Source: Hydrocarboniphaga effusa AP103 (GTDB lineage: Bacteria; Pseudomonadota; Gammaproteobacteria; Nevskiales; Nevskiaceae). Taken from it: DNA of 64,000 nucleotides. A program made the position numbers and the translations under genes. The stretch is taken from the NCBI RefSeq assembly GCF_000271305.1, contig NZ_AKGD01000001.1:2026882-2090881 (forward strand), written 5' to 3'. Below, in pieces: positions 55,432 to 63,454 of the stretch. The notes below the pieces were generated by a model. That model saw only the letters and a list, made by a program, of their open reading frames with translations. It did no database searches and was not told the DNA's origin. Position 1 is the stretch's first letter; every line of letters begins with the position of its first letter.

Positions 55432-58400
55432 TTGTCTACTCCACGAACCTCGCCCACCGCTGAACTGCGCACCCGACTGCTGGCTCTCCTGGAGCCGGTG
55501 CGCGAGCGCCTGCTCGTCTCCGACCTGCGCCGCTTCGATGGCCTGGTGCGTCGCGTGGCCGGCGGCCAGCCGGCCGACGCGGCTCGCTTCGAGCGCGATC
55601 TCGCGGCCGCCGTGCTGCGCGCCGAGAACCGCCTGCGCCTGAAGCCGGCCGTCATCGAGTTTCCCCCGGACCTGCCGGTGTCGCAGGCGCGCGAGACCAT
55701 CGCCAAGGCCATCGCCGAGCATCAGGTGATCGTGCTGTGCGGCGAAACCGGCTCGGGCAAGACCACCCAGCTGCCCAAGCTCTGCCTCGACATCGGCCGC
55801 GGCACGCGCGGGCTGATCGGCCATACGCAGCCGCGCCGGCTCGCGGCGCGCAGCGTGGCCAATCGCATCGCGCAGGAGCTGGGCTCGCCGCTCGGACAGC
55901 TGGTCGGCTACGAAACCCGCTTCGACCGGCGCGTCTCGGACGCGAGCCTGATCAAGCTCATGACCGACGGCATCCTGCTGGCCGAACTGCAGCGCGACCG
56001 CGAGCTGACGGCCTACGACACGATCATCATCGACGAGGCCCACGAGCGCAGCCTCAACATCGATTTCCTGCTCGGCTGGCTGCGGCAGCTGCTGCCGCGC
56101 CGGCCCGACCTCAAGCTCATCGTGACGAGCGCGACGCTCGACCCGGAGCGGCTCGCCAAGCATTTCGGCGGTGAGCAGACGCCCGCGCCGATCCTGCTCG
56201 TCGAAGGCCGCACGTTTCCGGTCACCACGCGCTACCAGGAGCCCGATCCCGAGCTCGACCTCGAAGGTCAGGTCGCCGATGGCATCGACGAGCTCTGGTC
56301 CGGCGGCGGGCGGCCGGGCGACGTATTGGTGTTCCTGCCGGGCGAACGCGAGATCCGCGATCTGGCGCGCTCGCTGCCCGGCCGCTTCCCGCGCGCCGAA
56401 GTGCTGCCGCTGTACTCGCGCCTGCCGGCCGAGCAGCAGGACCGCGTGTTCGGTCGCGGCAGCGCGCCGCGCATCGTGCTCGCGACCAACGTCGCCGAGA
56501 CATCCGTGACGGTGCCGGGCATTCGCTACGTGATCGACACCGGCACCGCGCGCATCAATCGCTTCTCGACGCGCCTCGGCGTGCAGCAATTGCAGATCGA
56601 GGCGATCAGCCAGGCCGCCGCGAACCAGCGCGCGGGCCGCTGCGGTCGCGTCGGTCCGGGCACTTGCTTGAGGCTGTATTCCGAGCAGGATTTCCTCGGC
56701 CGCGACGCCTTCACCGACCCCGAAATCCTGCGCTCGAACCTGGCCGGCGTGATCCTGCAGATGGCCTCGCTGGGCCTCGGCGATGTCGATGATTTCCCAT
56801 GGGTCGATCCGCCCGAGAATCGTCACGTCTCCGATGGCTATCGCCTGCTGCAGACGCTCGGCGCACTCGACGACGAGCGCAAGCTCACCTCGCTGGGCCG
56901 CGACATCGCGCGGCTGCCGCTGGACCCGCGCATCGCGCGCATCGTCGCCGCGGCCAAGGGCGCGGAACGCGACGCCGTCTGCGTGCTCGCGGCCGCGCTG
57001 TCCGTGCAGGACCCGCACGAAGTACCGCCCGATCAGCAGACGCAGGCGCGGCAGAAGCACGCGCTCTGGCGCCATGCGCGCAGCGATTTCTACACGCTGC
57101 TGAACCTCTGGCGGCTCTGGCAGCAGTGGGGCGAGGACTCGTCGAACCGTGCGCTGCGCAAGCTCTGCCGCGAGCATTACGTGAGCTATCTGCGCATGGA
57201 GGAGTGGGAGGCGGTGTGGCGTCAAATCTGCGATTTGACGCGGGAGACGGGGAACGGGAGACGGGAGACGCAACAGCGACCGGCCTCGTCTCCCGTCTCC
57301 CGTCTCCCGTCTCCCGAAAAGCTCGAAGAGCTTTTCCCAGCCATTCACAAAGCCCTCGCCGCCGGCCTGATCGATCACATCGGCTTGAGATTGCCGGCCG
57401 AGAAGAACGAGCGTCCGGAGTTCCAGGGCCCGCGCGGACGGCGCTTCCGCGTGTTTCCGGGCTCGACGCTTTCCAAGAAGCCGCCCGAGTGGATGCTGTC
57501 GGCGCAGCTCGCGCAGACCAGCCAGCTGTTCGCGCGCATCAACGCCGACGTGCGGCCCGAATGGCTCGCCGATGTCGGCGAACACCTGGTCAAGAAAACC
57601 GTCACGCATCCGGTGTGGAACCCCGAACGCGGCGACGTGCAGTGCACCGAATACCACACGCTGTTCGGTTTGCAGCTGCTCAAGCGCAACCGGCACTACG
57701 GCTCGATCGATCCGGTCGAGGCGCGGCGCATCTTCATTCTCGAAGGCCTGGTGCGCGGGCAGTGGACGGCCAAGCCGCGTTTTCTGACCGACAACCTCAA
57801 GCTCGTCGCGGAAGTCGAAGACAAGGAAGCGCGCCTGCGCCGGCCGGACTTGCTCGCCGACGAGGCGCAGCGTTACGCCTTCTACGACGAGCGCATTCCG
57901 GCCGATGTCTGCACGGCTGCGAACCTCAAGATCTGGCTGCGCCAGGCGAGCAAGGACAAGGGCGATCCGGGCCGCCTGCTGCGCATGAGCGAGGCCGATG
58001 TGCTCAAGCCCGGCGCCAATGCGGACGTCGAGCAGCTGTTCCCCGATCTGCTCGAAATCGGTCGCCACACGCTCGAGCTCACCTACCAGCACGAGCCCGG
58101 CGAGGACGAGGACGGTGTGAGCTTCCACGTGCCGCTGACGATGCTCTACGAGCTGCCCGACGAGCCCTTCGACTGGCTCGTGCCGGGCTTGCGCGCGCAG
58201 CGCATCGAAGCGCTCATTCGCAGCCTGCCGATGCACCTGCGGCGCCAATGCACGCCCGCCGCGGAATACGCGAACGCGCTCGCGGCGCGCATGCAGCTCG
58301 TCGACGGCGATTTCCTGGTCGCCATCTGCACGCACATGCGCGCGATGACCGGCGTGCCGCTCAAGCCCGAGGATTTCGACGAGAGCAAGTTGCCCGCGCA

Positions 58401-58740
58401 CTTGAAGCCGACGCTCGTGCTGCTCGATGCGCACGGCAAGCAGATGGCCAAGGCGGGTTCGCTTGGCGAACTCAAGCAGCGCTACGCAGAACCTGCGCGC
58501 AAAGCGCTCGCCGATACCGCCAAGCGTGATGACGATGCGCGTCGCTGGACGCGTGATGAAGTGCGCGATTGGGACTTTGGTGATCTGCCGGTGTATGTGG
58601 ATCTGGCGAGCGGGGCGCGGGCGTATCCGGCGCTGACGGCGGAGAACGTCGCAACGCGTGCAGCCAACGGCAAGAGCGGCTTGTCCCCTCTCCCGCTTGC
58701 GGGCTGGCTTAGCTCATCTGGTAGAGCACCTGACTTGTAA
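55432..58740 (+). CDS. hrpA: HrpA-type RNA helicase, first part; ended by a tRNA gene
   Basis: DEAH-box ATP-dependent RNA helicase. Walker A GETGSGKTTQLPK (about residue 104), Walker B DEAHERS (about 201), motif III TSATLD, motif VI QRAGRCGRVGPG, OB-fold/HrpA-specific middle to EVRDWDFGDLPVYVDLASGARAYPAL. The frame then runs into palindrome and tRNA sequence and ends at TAA 58738-58740, inside the tRNA anticodon loop. The missing C-terminal domain appears in another frame beyond the tRNA. The start is uncertain: TTG 55432 (MSTPRTSPTAELRTRLL) fits family length; the open frame begins at 55288. A GA/CT repeat adds about 25 residues in frame at 57241-57316. Confidence 0.85.
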   Translation: MSTPRTSPTAELRTRLLALLEPVRERLLVSDLRRFDGLVRRVAGGQPADAARFERDLAAAVLRAENRLRLKPAVIEFPPDLPVSQARETIAKAIAEHQVIVLCGETGSGKTTQLPKLCLDIGRGTRGLIGHTQPRRLAARSVANRIAQELGSPLGQLVGYETRFDRRVSDASLIKLMTDGILLAELQRDRELTAYDTIIIDEAHERSLNIDFLLGWLRQLLPRRPDLKLIVTSATLDPERLAKHFGGEQTPAPILLVEGRTFPVTTRYQEPDPELDLEGQVADGIDELWSGGGRPGDVLVFLPGEREIRDLARSLPGRFPRAEVLPLYSRLPAEQQDRVFGRGSAPRIVLATNVAETSVTVPGIRYVIDTGTARINRFSTRLGVQQLQIEAISQAAANQRAGRCGRVGPGTCLRLYSEQDFLGRDAFTDPEILRSNLAGVILQMASLGLGDVDDFPWVDPPENRHVSDGYRLLQTLGALDDERKLTSLGRDIARLPLDPRIARIVAAAKGAERDAVCVLAAALSVQDPHEVPPDQQTQARQKHALWRHARSDFYTLLNLWRLWQQWGEDSSNRALRKLCREHYVSYLRMEEWEAVWRQICDLTRETGNGRRETQQRPASSPVSRLPSPEKLEELFPAIHKALAAGLIDHIGLRLPAEKNERPEFQGPRGRRFRVFPGSTLSKKPPEWMLSAQLAQTSQLFARINADVRPEWLADVGEHLVKKTVTHPVWNPERGDVQCTEYHTLFGLQLLKRNRHYGSIDPVEARRIFILEGLVRGQWTAKPRFLTDNLKLVAEVEDKEARLRRPDLLADEAQRYAFYDERIPADVCTAANLKIWLRQASKDKGDPGRLLRMSEADVLKPGANADVEQLFPDLLEIGRHTLELTYQHEPGEDEDGVSFHVPLTMLYELPDEPFDWLVPGLRAQRIEALIRSLPMHLRRQCTPAAEYANALAARMQLVDGDFLVAICTHMRAMTGVPLKPEDFDESKLPAHLKPTLVLLDAHGKQMAKAGSLGELKQRYAEPARKALADTAKRDDDARRWTRDEVRDWDFGDLPVYVDLASGARAYPALTAENVATRAANGKSGLSPLPLAGWLSSSGRAPDL
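57241..57316. repeat. Long inverted repeat inside hrpA coding sequence
   Basis: A 30-nt left arm (57241-57270) made of GGGAGACG units and a 30-nt right arm (57287-57316) of CGTCTCCC units, 16 nt apart. The insert keeps the frame and encodes about 25 polar residues (RETGNGRRETQQRPASSPVS) that do not belong to the HrpA family. Intragenic version of the genome's palindromic repeats. Confidence 0.88.
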
Positions 58741-58775
58741 TCAGGGGGTGGCGGGTTCAAGTCCTGCAGCCAGCA
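58703..58775 (+). tRNA. tRNA-Thr (anticodon UGU) inside hrpA
   Basis: A complete 73-nt cloverleaf. Acceptor GCTGGCT/AGCCAGC (7 pairs), D-arm GCTC-ATCTGGTA-GAGC, anticodon arm CCTGA-CTTGTAA-TCAGG with anticodon TGT reading ACA, variable loop GGGTG, T-arm GCGGG-TTCAAGT-CCTGC, discriminator A. G1-C72, C2-G71 and the discriminator fit threonine identity. CCA is not encoded (next bases are GCG). Upstream it joins directly to half of a CCCTCTCCCGC-TT-GCGGG palindrome at 58686-58703, and it separates the hrpA helicase from its C-terminal domain. No promoter or terminator of its own was seen; it would depend on hrpA transcription and processing by RNase P and RNase Z. Confidence 0.95.
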
Positions 58776-58856
58776 GCGCCGCCGGCTCCGGTCGCGCCCG
58801 CGCCGAGCACAACGACGAGCGCAACGACAAGGGACGCCGCCGTCCCCGTCGCCGCA

Positions 58857-59600
58857 TTGCCGCGTGTTCCGACAACCGCCATCGCCGGCCAGGGCGAAGG
58901 CCGAGTCCGCCTCGCGCTGTTCGAATCACCCGCCGCCGCAGCCGCCGCACACGCGATCGGCGTGCGCGAGCTGCTGCTCGCCCGGCTGTCCGACCGCGTG
59001 CGCGATCTGGTCAAGACCGCCAGGTCCAAGCTCGGGCTCACGCTCGTCGGCAGCATGCATGCGCCCGAAGCCATCGCCATCGCCGTCGCACGCCGCGCGG
59101 CCGAGCAGAGCTGGCCGCTCGCGACGCTGCGCAGCGATGCCGCGTTCAAGGACGCGCTGCAGCATCGCGGCGATTTCGGTCGCGTCGCGGTCAAGCTGCT
59201 CGACGATGTCTGCGGCTGGCTGCAGGCCGCGTATACGCTGCGCCGCGCGATTCGCGAGCAGCACAATCGCTGGCCCGATTCGCTGCGCGACATGGCCGCG
59301 CAGATCGACACCCTGCTCGCACCGGGCTTCATCGAGGCGCTGCCCGAGGCGCAGTGGCCGCGCGTCGCGATCTGGCTGCGTGCGGCCGACATTCGCCTGC
59401 AACGCCTGCCGAACAAGCCGCAGCGCGATCTGGAACTGAGCGCGCCGATCCGCCAACTCGCGGCCAGGCTGCCCTCGCCGTTTCATCCGGCGCGCTGGCT
59501 GCTCGAAGAGTGGCGCGTGGCCTCGTTCGCGCAGGAACTGAAAGCCGTCGGCTCGCCGACCGCCGATCGCATCAACGCCGTGCTCAGAGAAAGCACATGA
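58857..59600 (+). CDS. C-terminal domain of HrpA (DUF3418-type), separated fragment
   Basis: The frame running from 58776, just after the tRNA, first gives a P/A/T-rich stretch, then from 58899 GRVRLALFESPAAAAAAHAIGVRELLLARLSDRVRDLVKTARSKLGL, and near the end LLEEWRVASFAQELKAVGSP. These match the C-terminal domain of HrpA (compare the RLFDTP...RRLLLL and IEELRVSYFAQQLG parts of the E. coli protein). It cannot be read in frame from the upstream part. It may be made from a start such as TTG 58857, or not at all, in which case it is a pseudogene remnant. The stop overlaps the next gene's ATG (ATGA). Confidence 0.7.
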   Translation: MPRVPTTAIAGQGEGRVRLALFESPAAAAAAHAIGVRELLLARLSDRVRDLVKTARSKLGLTLVGSMHAPEAIAIAVARRAAEQSWPLATLRSDAAFKDALQHRGDFGRVAVKLLDDVCGWLQAAYTLRRAIREQHNRWPDSLRDMAAQIDTLLAPGFIEALPEAQWPRVAIWLRAADIRLQRLPNKPQRDLELSAPIRQLAARLPSPFHPARWLLEEWRVASFAQELKAVGSPTADRINAVLREST

Positions 59601-61897
59601 GCGAGCGCGACGACATCGAACAGGTCGAAGCCGTGCCGCGCGCGGTGCTCACGCTGTGCCAGCAGGCCTACATGCGCACGATCCGCCAGCACACGCTACG
59701 CGCGACCGCCGCCTATGCGCGGCTGTCGTTCGACTACGGCGGCTGGCGCATTTCGGCCGAAGGCGACCTGCACGAGATGCGGCATGCGGACGACGGGCAC
59801 GACATACAGCTGCGCCGCAGCCGCTCGCTCGAAAACGAAGCGCGTGAAGCGCTGGAGCATCTGCGCCTGACCGATGCGCGCCTGATCTCCACGCGCATCC
59901 GTCCGCTCGGCCCGGGCTTCGTCGCGGGCGATTACGTGTTCGAACGCGCGCACGACGAACTTGCCGACGCCGATCACTGGCTCGTATTGCTGCCGCGCCT
60001 TTCGGCCGCGGGCTTCAAGCTCGAGTTCGATGCGGCGTTTCCGTATGCGGTGACGGGTGAGCCCGATGCCTGGCGCGCGGACGTCGAGCACGGCGACAAC
60101 CAGTGGTTCGACCTGAGCCTGGGCATCGACGTCGATGGCCAGCGCGTCGACCTGCTGCCGATCCTGCGCAAGCTCATCGCCGATCCGGATTTCCCGTTGC
60201 GTCCGATGCGCAACGAGGCCGAAGACGCGGTCTGGCTGGTCGCCATCGATGCGCGCCGTCGCGTGCCGCTGCGGCTGTCGAGATTGCGCGGCCTGCTCGA
60301 ACCCTTGCTCGAATGGCTCGATGCGCCGAACGACTGCGGCCGCCTGCGCCTGAGCAAGCTCGAGCACGGCGTGCTCGACAAGATCGAGCGCAACGGCGTG
60401 CTGCGCAAGGGCGGTGAAGACCTGCGGCAAACGCTCGAAACCCTGCGTGCGAATGCGGCCGCGGCCGATGCGCCGCCGGGCTTCAACGCGCAGCTGCGCC
60501 CGTATCAGCGCGAAGGGCTCGGCTGGCTCAATTTCCTCGCCGAAGCCGGCATCGGCGGCATCCTCGCCGACGACATGGGCCTCGGCAAAACCGTGCAGGT
60601 ACTCGCGCACCTGCTGTCCGAAAAACAGCGCGGGCGCATCGGTGGCGAAGCCGGCCCGGCGCTCGTGATCTGCCCGACGAGCCTGGTCGGCAACTGGCGC
60701 GCGGAGGCGCAGCGCTTCGCGCCCGATCTGCGCGTGCTCGTGCTGCACGGCAACGACCGCAAGCGCAAGTTCAAGGCGATCACGCACGTCGATCTCGTCA
60801 TCAGCACCTATCCGTTGCTGGGCCGTGATCGAGAAGCGCTCGCGGCGCAGCGTTTCGCGCTGCTGATTCTCGACGAGGCGCAGGCGATCAAGAACGCGCG
60901 CACGCTCGCCGCCAAAGCCGCGCGCACGCTGCGCGCCAAGCGTCGGCTGTCGATCACCGGCACGCCGATGGAAAATCATCTCGGCGAATTGTGGGCGCAG
61001 TTCGATCTCGTCGAACCCGGGCTGCTCGGCGACGAAAAGCGCTTCGTGCGGCACTACCGCACGCCGATCGAAAAGCATGGCGACGCCGAGGTGCGCGACA
61101 AGCTCAACCGGCGCATCGCCCCGCTGATGCTGCGCCGTCGCAAGGAAGACGTGCTGCTCGACCTGCCGCCGAAGACCGAGATCCAGCGCCTGGTCGAACT
61201 CGAAGGCCGCCAGCGCGAGCTCTACGAAACGCTGCGTCTTGCACAGCATGAGCGCGTGCGCGAAGTGGTCAGCGATCGTGGCGTCGAAGGCAGCGGGATC
61301 ATCGTGCTCGATGCGCTGCTCAAGCTGCGCCAGGTCTGCTGCGATCCGCGCCTGGTCAAGCTCGAAGGCGCCAGGCGCGTTCCGCAATCGGCCAAGCTCG
61401 ACCTGCTGCTGACGATGCTGCAAGGCGTGGTCGACGAGGGCCGGCGCGTGCTGGTTTTTTCGCAGTTCACCGAGATGCTCGACATCATCGCCGAAGCCTG
61501 CGCGGCGCAGCGCATCGAGCATTTGATGCTGACCGGCCAGACGCGTGATCGCGAAGCGGTGGTCGCGCGTTTCCAGAACGGCGAAGCGCCGGTGTTCCTG
61601 ATCAGCCTCAAGGCCGGCGGCATGGGCCTGAATCTCACGGCCGCGGACACCGTGATTCACTACGATCCGTGGTGGAACCCGGCGGTCGAATCGCAGGCCA
61701 CCGACCGCGCGTATCGCATCGGCCAGGACAAGCCGGTGTTCGTCTACCGCCTGATCTGCGCGGGCACGGTCGAGGAAAAAATCCAGGCCTTGCAGGCACG
61801 CAAGGCCGAGCTCGCGCGCGCCGTCTTCGATGGCGGTGCGACCAGCGAGCTGCGCTTCGACGAGGCCGACTTGGAAGCCCTTTTTTCACCCCTATGA
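59597..61897 (+). CDS. SNF2/DEAD-box helicase (RapA-like)
   Basis: A 766-aa SNF2-family ATPase that probably remodels nucleoprotein or RNA polymerase complexes. Walker A DDMGLGKTVQVLAH (about residue 325), DEAQ box (about 426), SITGTPMENHLGELW, and the helicase C-lobe with VFSQFTEML, SLKAGGMGLNLTAADTVIHYDPWWNPAVESQATDRAYRIGQ. The N-terminal SWIM-type zinc region of longer bacterial members is absent; the protein begins where the middle of those begins. ATG 59597 overlaps the stop of the HrpA C-terminal frame by 4 nt. Likely co-transcribed with hrpA. Confidence 0.9.
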   Translation: MSERDDIEQVEAVPRAVLTLCQQAYMRTIRQHTLRATAAYARLSFDYGGWRISAEGDLHEMRHADDGHDIQLRRSRSLENEAREALEHLRLTDARLISTRIRPLGPGFVAGDYVFERAHDELADADHWLVLLPRLSAAGFKLEFDAAFPYAVTGEPDAWRADVEHGDNQWFDLSLGIDVDGQRVDLLPILRKLIADPDFPLRPMRNEAEDAVWLVAIDARRRVPLRLSRLRGLLEPLLEWLDAPNDCGRLRLSKLEHGVLDKIERNGVLRKGGEDLRQTLETLRANAAAADAPPGFNAQLRPYQREGLGWLNFLAEAGIGGILADDMGLGKTVQVLAHLLSEKQRGRIGGEAGPALVICPTSLVGNWRAEAQRFAPDLRVLVLHGNDRKRKFKAITHVDLVISTYPLLGRDREALAAQRFALLILDEAQAIKNARTLAAKAARTLRAKRRLSITGTPMENHLGELWAQFDLVEPGLLGDEKRFVRHYRTPIEKHGDAEVRDKLNRRIAPLMLRRRKEDVLLDLPPKTEIQRLVELEGRQRELYETLRLAQHERVREVVSDRGVEGSGIIVLDALLKLRQVCCDPRLVKLEGARRVPQSAKLDLLLTMLQGVVDEGRRVLVFSQFTEMLDIIAEACAAQRIEHLMLTGQTRDREAVVARFQNGEAPVFLISLKAGGMGLNLTAADTVIHYDPWWNPAVESQATDRAYRIGQDKPVFVYRLICAGTVEEKIQALQARKAELARAVFDGGATSELRFDEADLEALFSPL

Positions 61898-61939
61898 ACA
61901 GATGACAAGAAGAAAAAAAGACCAGGAGAAAACTAGAAC

Positions 61940-63313
61940 ATGATCGACCCCCACGTCGTCGAAGCGCGTGTCTCACCCGAAGGCCGCTTGCGCGTGCTGT
62001 CCAAGTCCGAGATCGCCAAGCTGCTCGACAGCGGAAGCAGCGGGCTTTATCCGGTGTTCCGCAACAGCGCGCTCGCCGTGCTCAACAGCGGCAGCTTCCT
62101 CGACGACGGCAAGGAGCTGCTCGAGCGTTATCCGGACTTCGACATCCACATCGTGCAGGAAGAGCGCGGCATCAAGCTCGAAATGACTGGCGCGCCGGCG
62201 ATCGCCTTCGTCGACGGCGAGATGATTCGCGGCATACGCGAGCACCTGTTCGCGGTGCTGCGCGACATCCTGTTCACGAGCTCCGAGCTCGTCGAGAACC
62301 CGAGCTTCGATCTGAACACGAGCGAAGGCACCACCGACGCGGTGTTCCACATCCTGCGCAACGCCGGCCTGCTGCGTCCGCGCGTCGAGCCGAACCTCGT
62401 CGTCTGCTGGGGCGGGCATTCGATCTCGCGCGAGGAGTACGACTACAGCAAGCGCGTCGGCTACGAATTCGGCCTGCGCGGCCTGAACATCTGCACGGGC
62501 TGCGGCCCCGGTGCGATGAAAGGCCCGATGAAGGGCGCGACCATCGCGCACGCCAAGCAGCGCATCCGCGGCGGCCGCTACATCGGCATTTCCGAGCCGG
62601 GCATCATCGCGGCCGAATCGCCCAACGCCATCGTCAACGAGCTCGTGATCTGCCCGGACATCGAGAAGCGGCTCGAAGCCTTCGTGCGCGTGGGCCACGT
62701 CGTCACCGTGTTCCCGGGCGGCGTCGGCACCTGCGAGGAGATCCTGTATCTGCTCGGCATCCTGCTGCATCCGGATAATGCGCACACTCGATTGCCGCTG
62801 ATCTTCACGGGACCGGCGAGCGCGGCGGCTTACTTCCAGCAGATCGACGAATTCATCCGCATCACGCTCGGCGAAGAGGCACGCAAGCTCTATCGCATCA
62901 TCCTCGACGATCCGGCCGAGGTCGCCAAGGCGGTCGCGGAGGAAATGCGCAACGTCAAGCAGCTGCGCATGCAGGCCAAGGACGCTTACTACTTCAACTG
63001 GGGCTTGCGGATTCCGCAGGATCTGCAGCGCCCGTTCGTGCCGACGCACGAGGCGATGGCCAGGCTCGACCTGCATCTCGACCAGCCCCGGCACCAGCTC
63101 GCGGCCAACCTGCGTCGCGCGTTCTCGGGCGTGGTCGGGGGCAACGTCAAGGCCGATACGATCAGGGCGGTGCAGAAGCTCGGGCCGTTCGATATCCATG
63201 GCGACGCCGCCCTGCTCAAGCCGCTCGATACGCTGCTCGAAGCCTTCGTCAAGCAGAGCCGCATGAAATTGCCGGGCAAGGCCTATGTGCCCTGTTATCG
63301 CCTGGCCGTGTGA
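61940..63313 (+). CDS. ppnN: Pyrimidine/purine 5'-nucleotide nucleosidase PpnN (LOG family)
   Basis: A 457-aa nucleosidase that removes the base from nucleoside 5'-monophosphates, known in E. coli as the (p)ppGpp-binding PpnN/YgdH. Core LOG motif PGGVGTCEE and GCGPGAMKGPMKGA; N-terminal DUF4478-type and C-terminal DUF3412-type regions give the characteristic length. AGGAGA is 11 nt ahead of the ATG at 61940. It follows the SNF2 gene by 42 nt with no terminator, so co-transcription is possible. Confidence 0.93.
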   Translation: MIDPHVVEARVSPEGRLRVLSKSEIAKLLDSGSSGLYPVFRNSALAVLNSGSFLDDGKELLERYPDFDIHIVQEERGIKLEMTGAPAIAFVDGEMIRGIREHLFAVLRDILFTSSELVENPSFDLNTSEGTTDAVFHILRNAGLLRPRVEPNLVVCWGGHSISREEYDYSKRVGYEFGLRGLNICTGCGPGAMKGPMKGATIAHAKQRIRGGRYIGISEPGIIAAESPNAIVNELVICPDIEKRLEAFVRVGHVVTVFPGGVGTCEEILYLLGILLHPDNAHTRLPLIFTGPASAAAYFQQIDEFIRITLGEEARKLYRIILDDPAEVAKAVAEEMRNVKQLRMQAKDAYYFNWGLRIPQDLQRPFVPTHEAMARLDLHLDQPRHQLAANLRRAFSGVVGGNVKADTIRAVQKLGPFDIHGDAALLKPLDTLLEAFVKQSRMKLPGKAYVPCYRLAV

Positions 63314-63454
63314 GCTTGAAGTGGCGGCTTACGCGCATTTGCCCCTCCCCCGTCGAACTCGATGTGACGCAGGGCGGGGTCGGAGGTCCGGAAAGCCGTA
63401 ACCCGCCGGGCCAGCTATGAGAAAATCCACGCCGCTCTTCAGGCAGATTCCGCA

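Noticed and set aside
55279..58434. A 1051-aa antisense frame across hrpA
   Set aside because: No motif, Ala/Arg/Val/Asp-rich composition, and the sense strand encodes all helicase motifs.
58658..59596. A 5' extension of the SNF2 frame through the tRNA and the HrpA C-terminal domain
   Set aside because: It would translate the tRNA and an Arg-rich shadow of the HrpA domain; the ATG at 59597 with ATGA overlap is the natural start.
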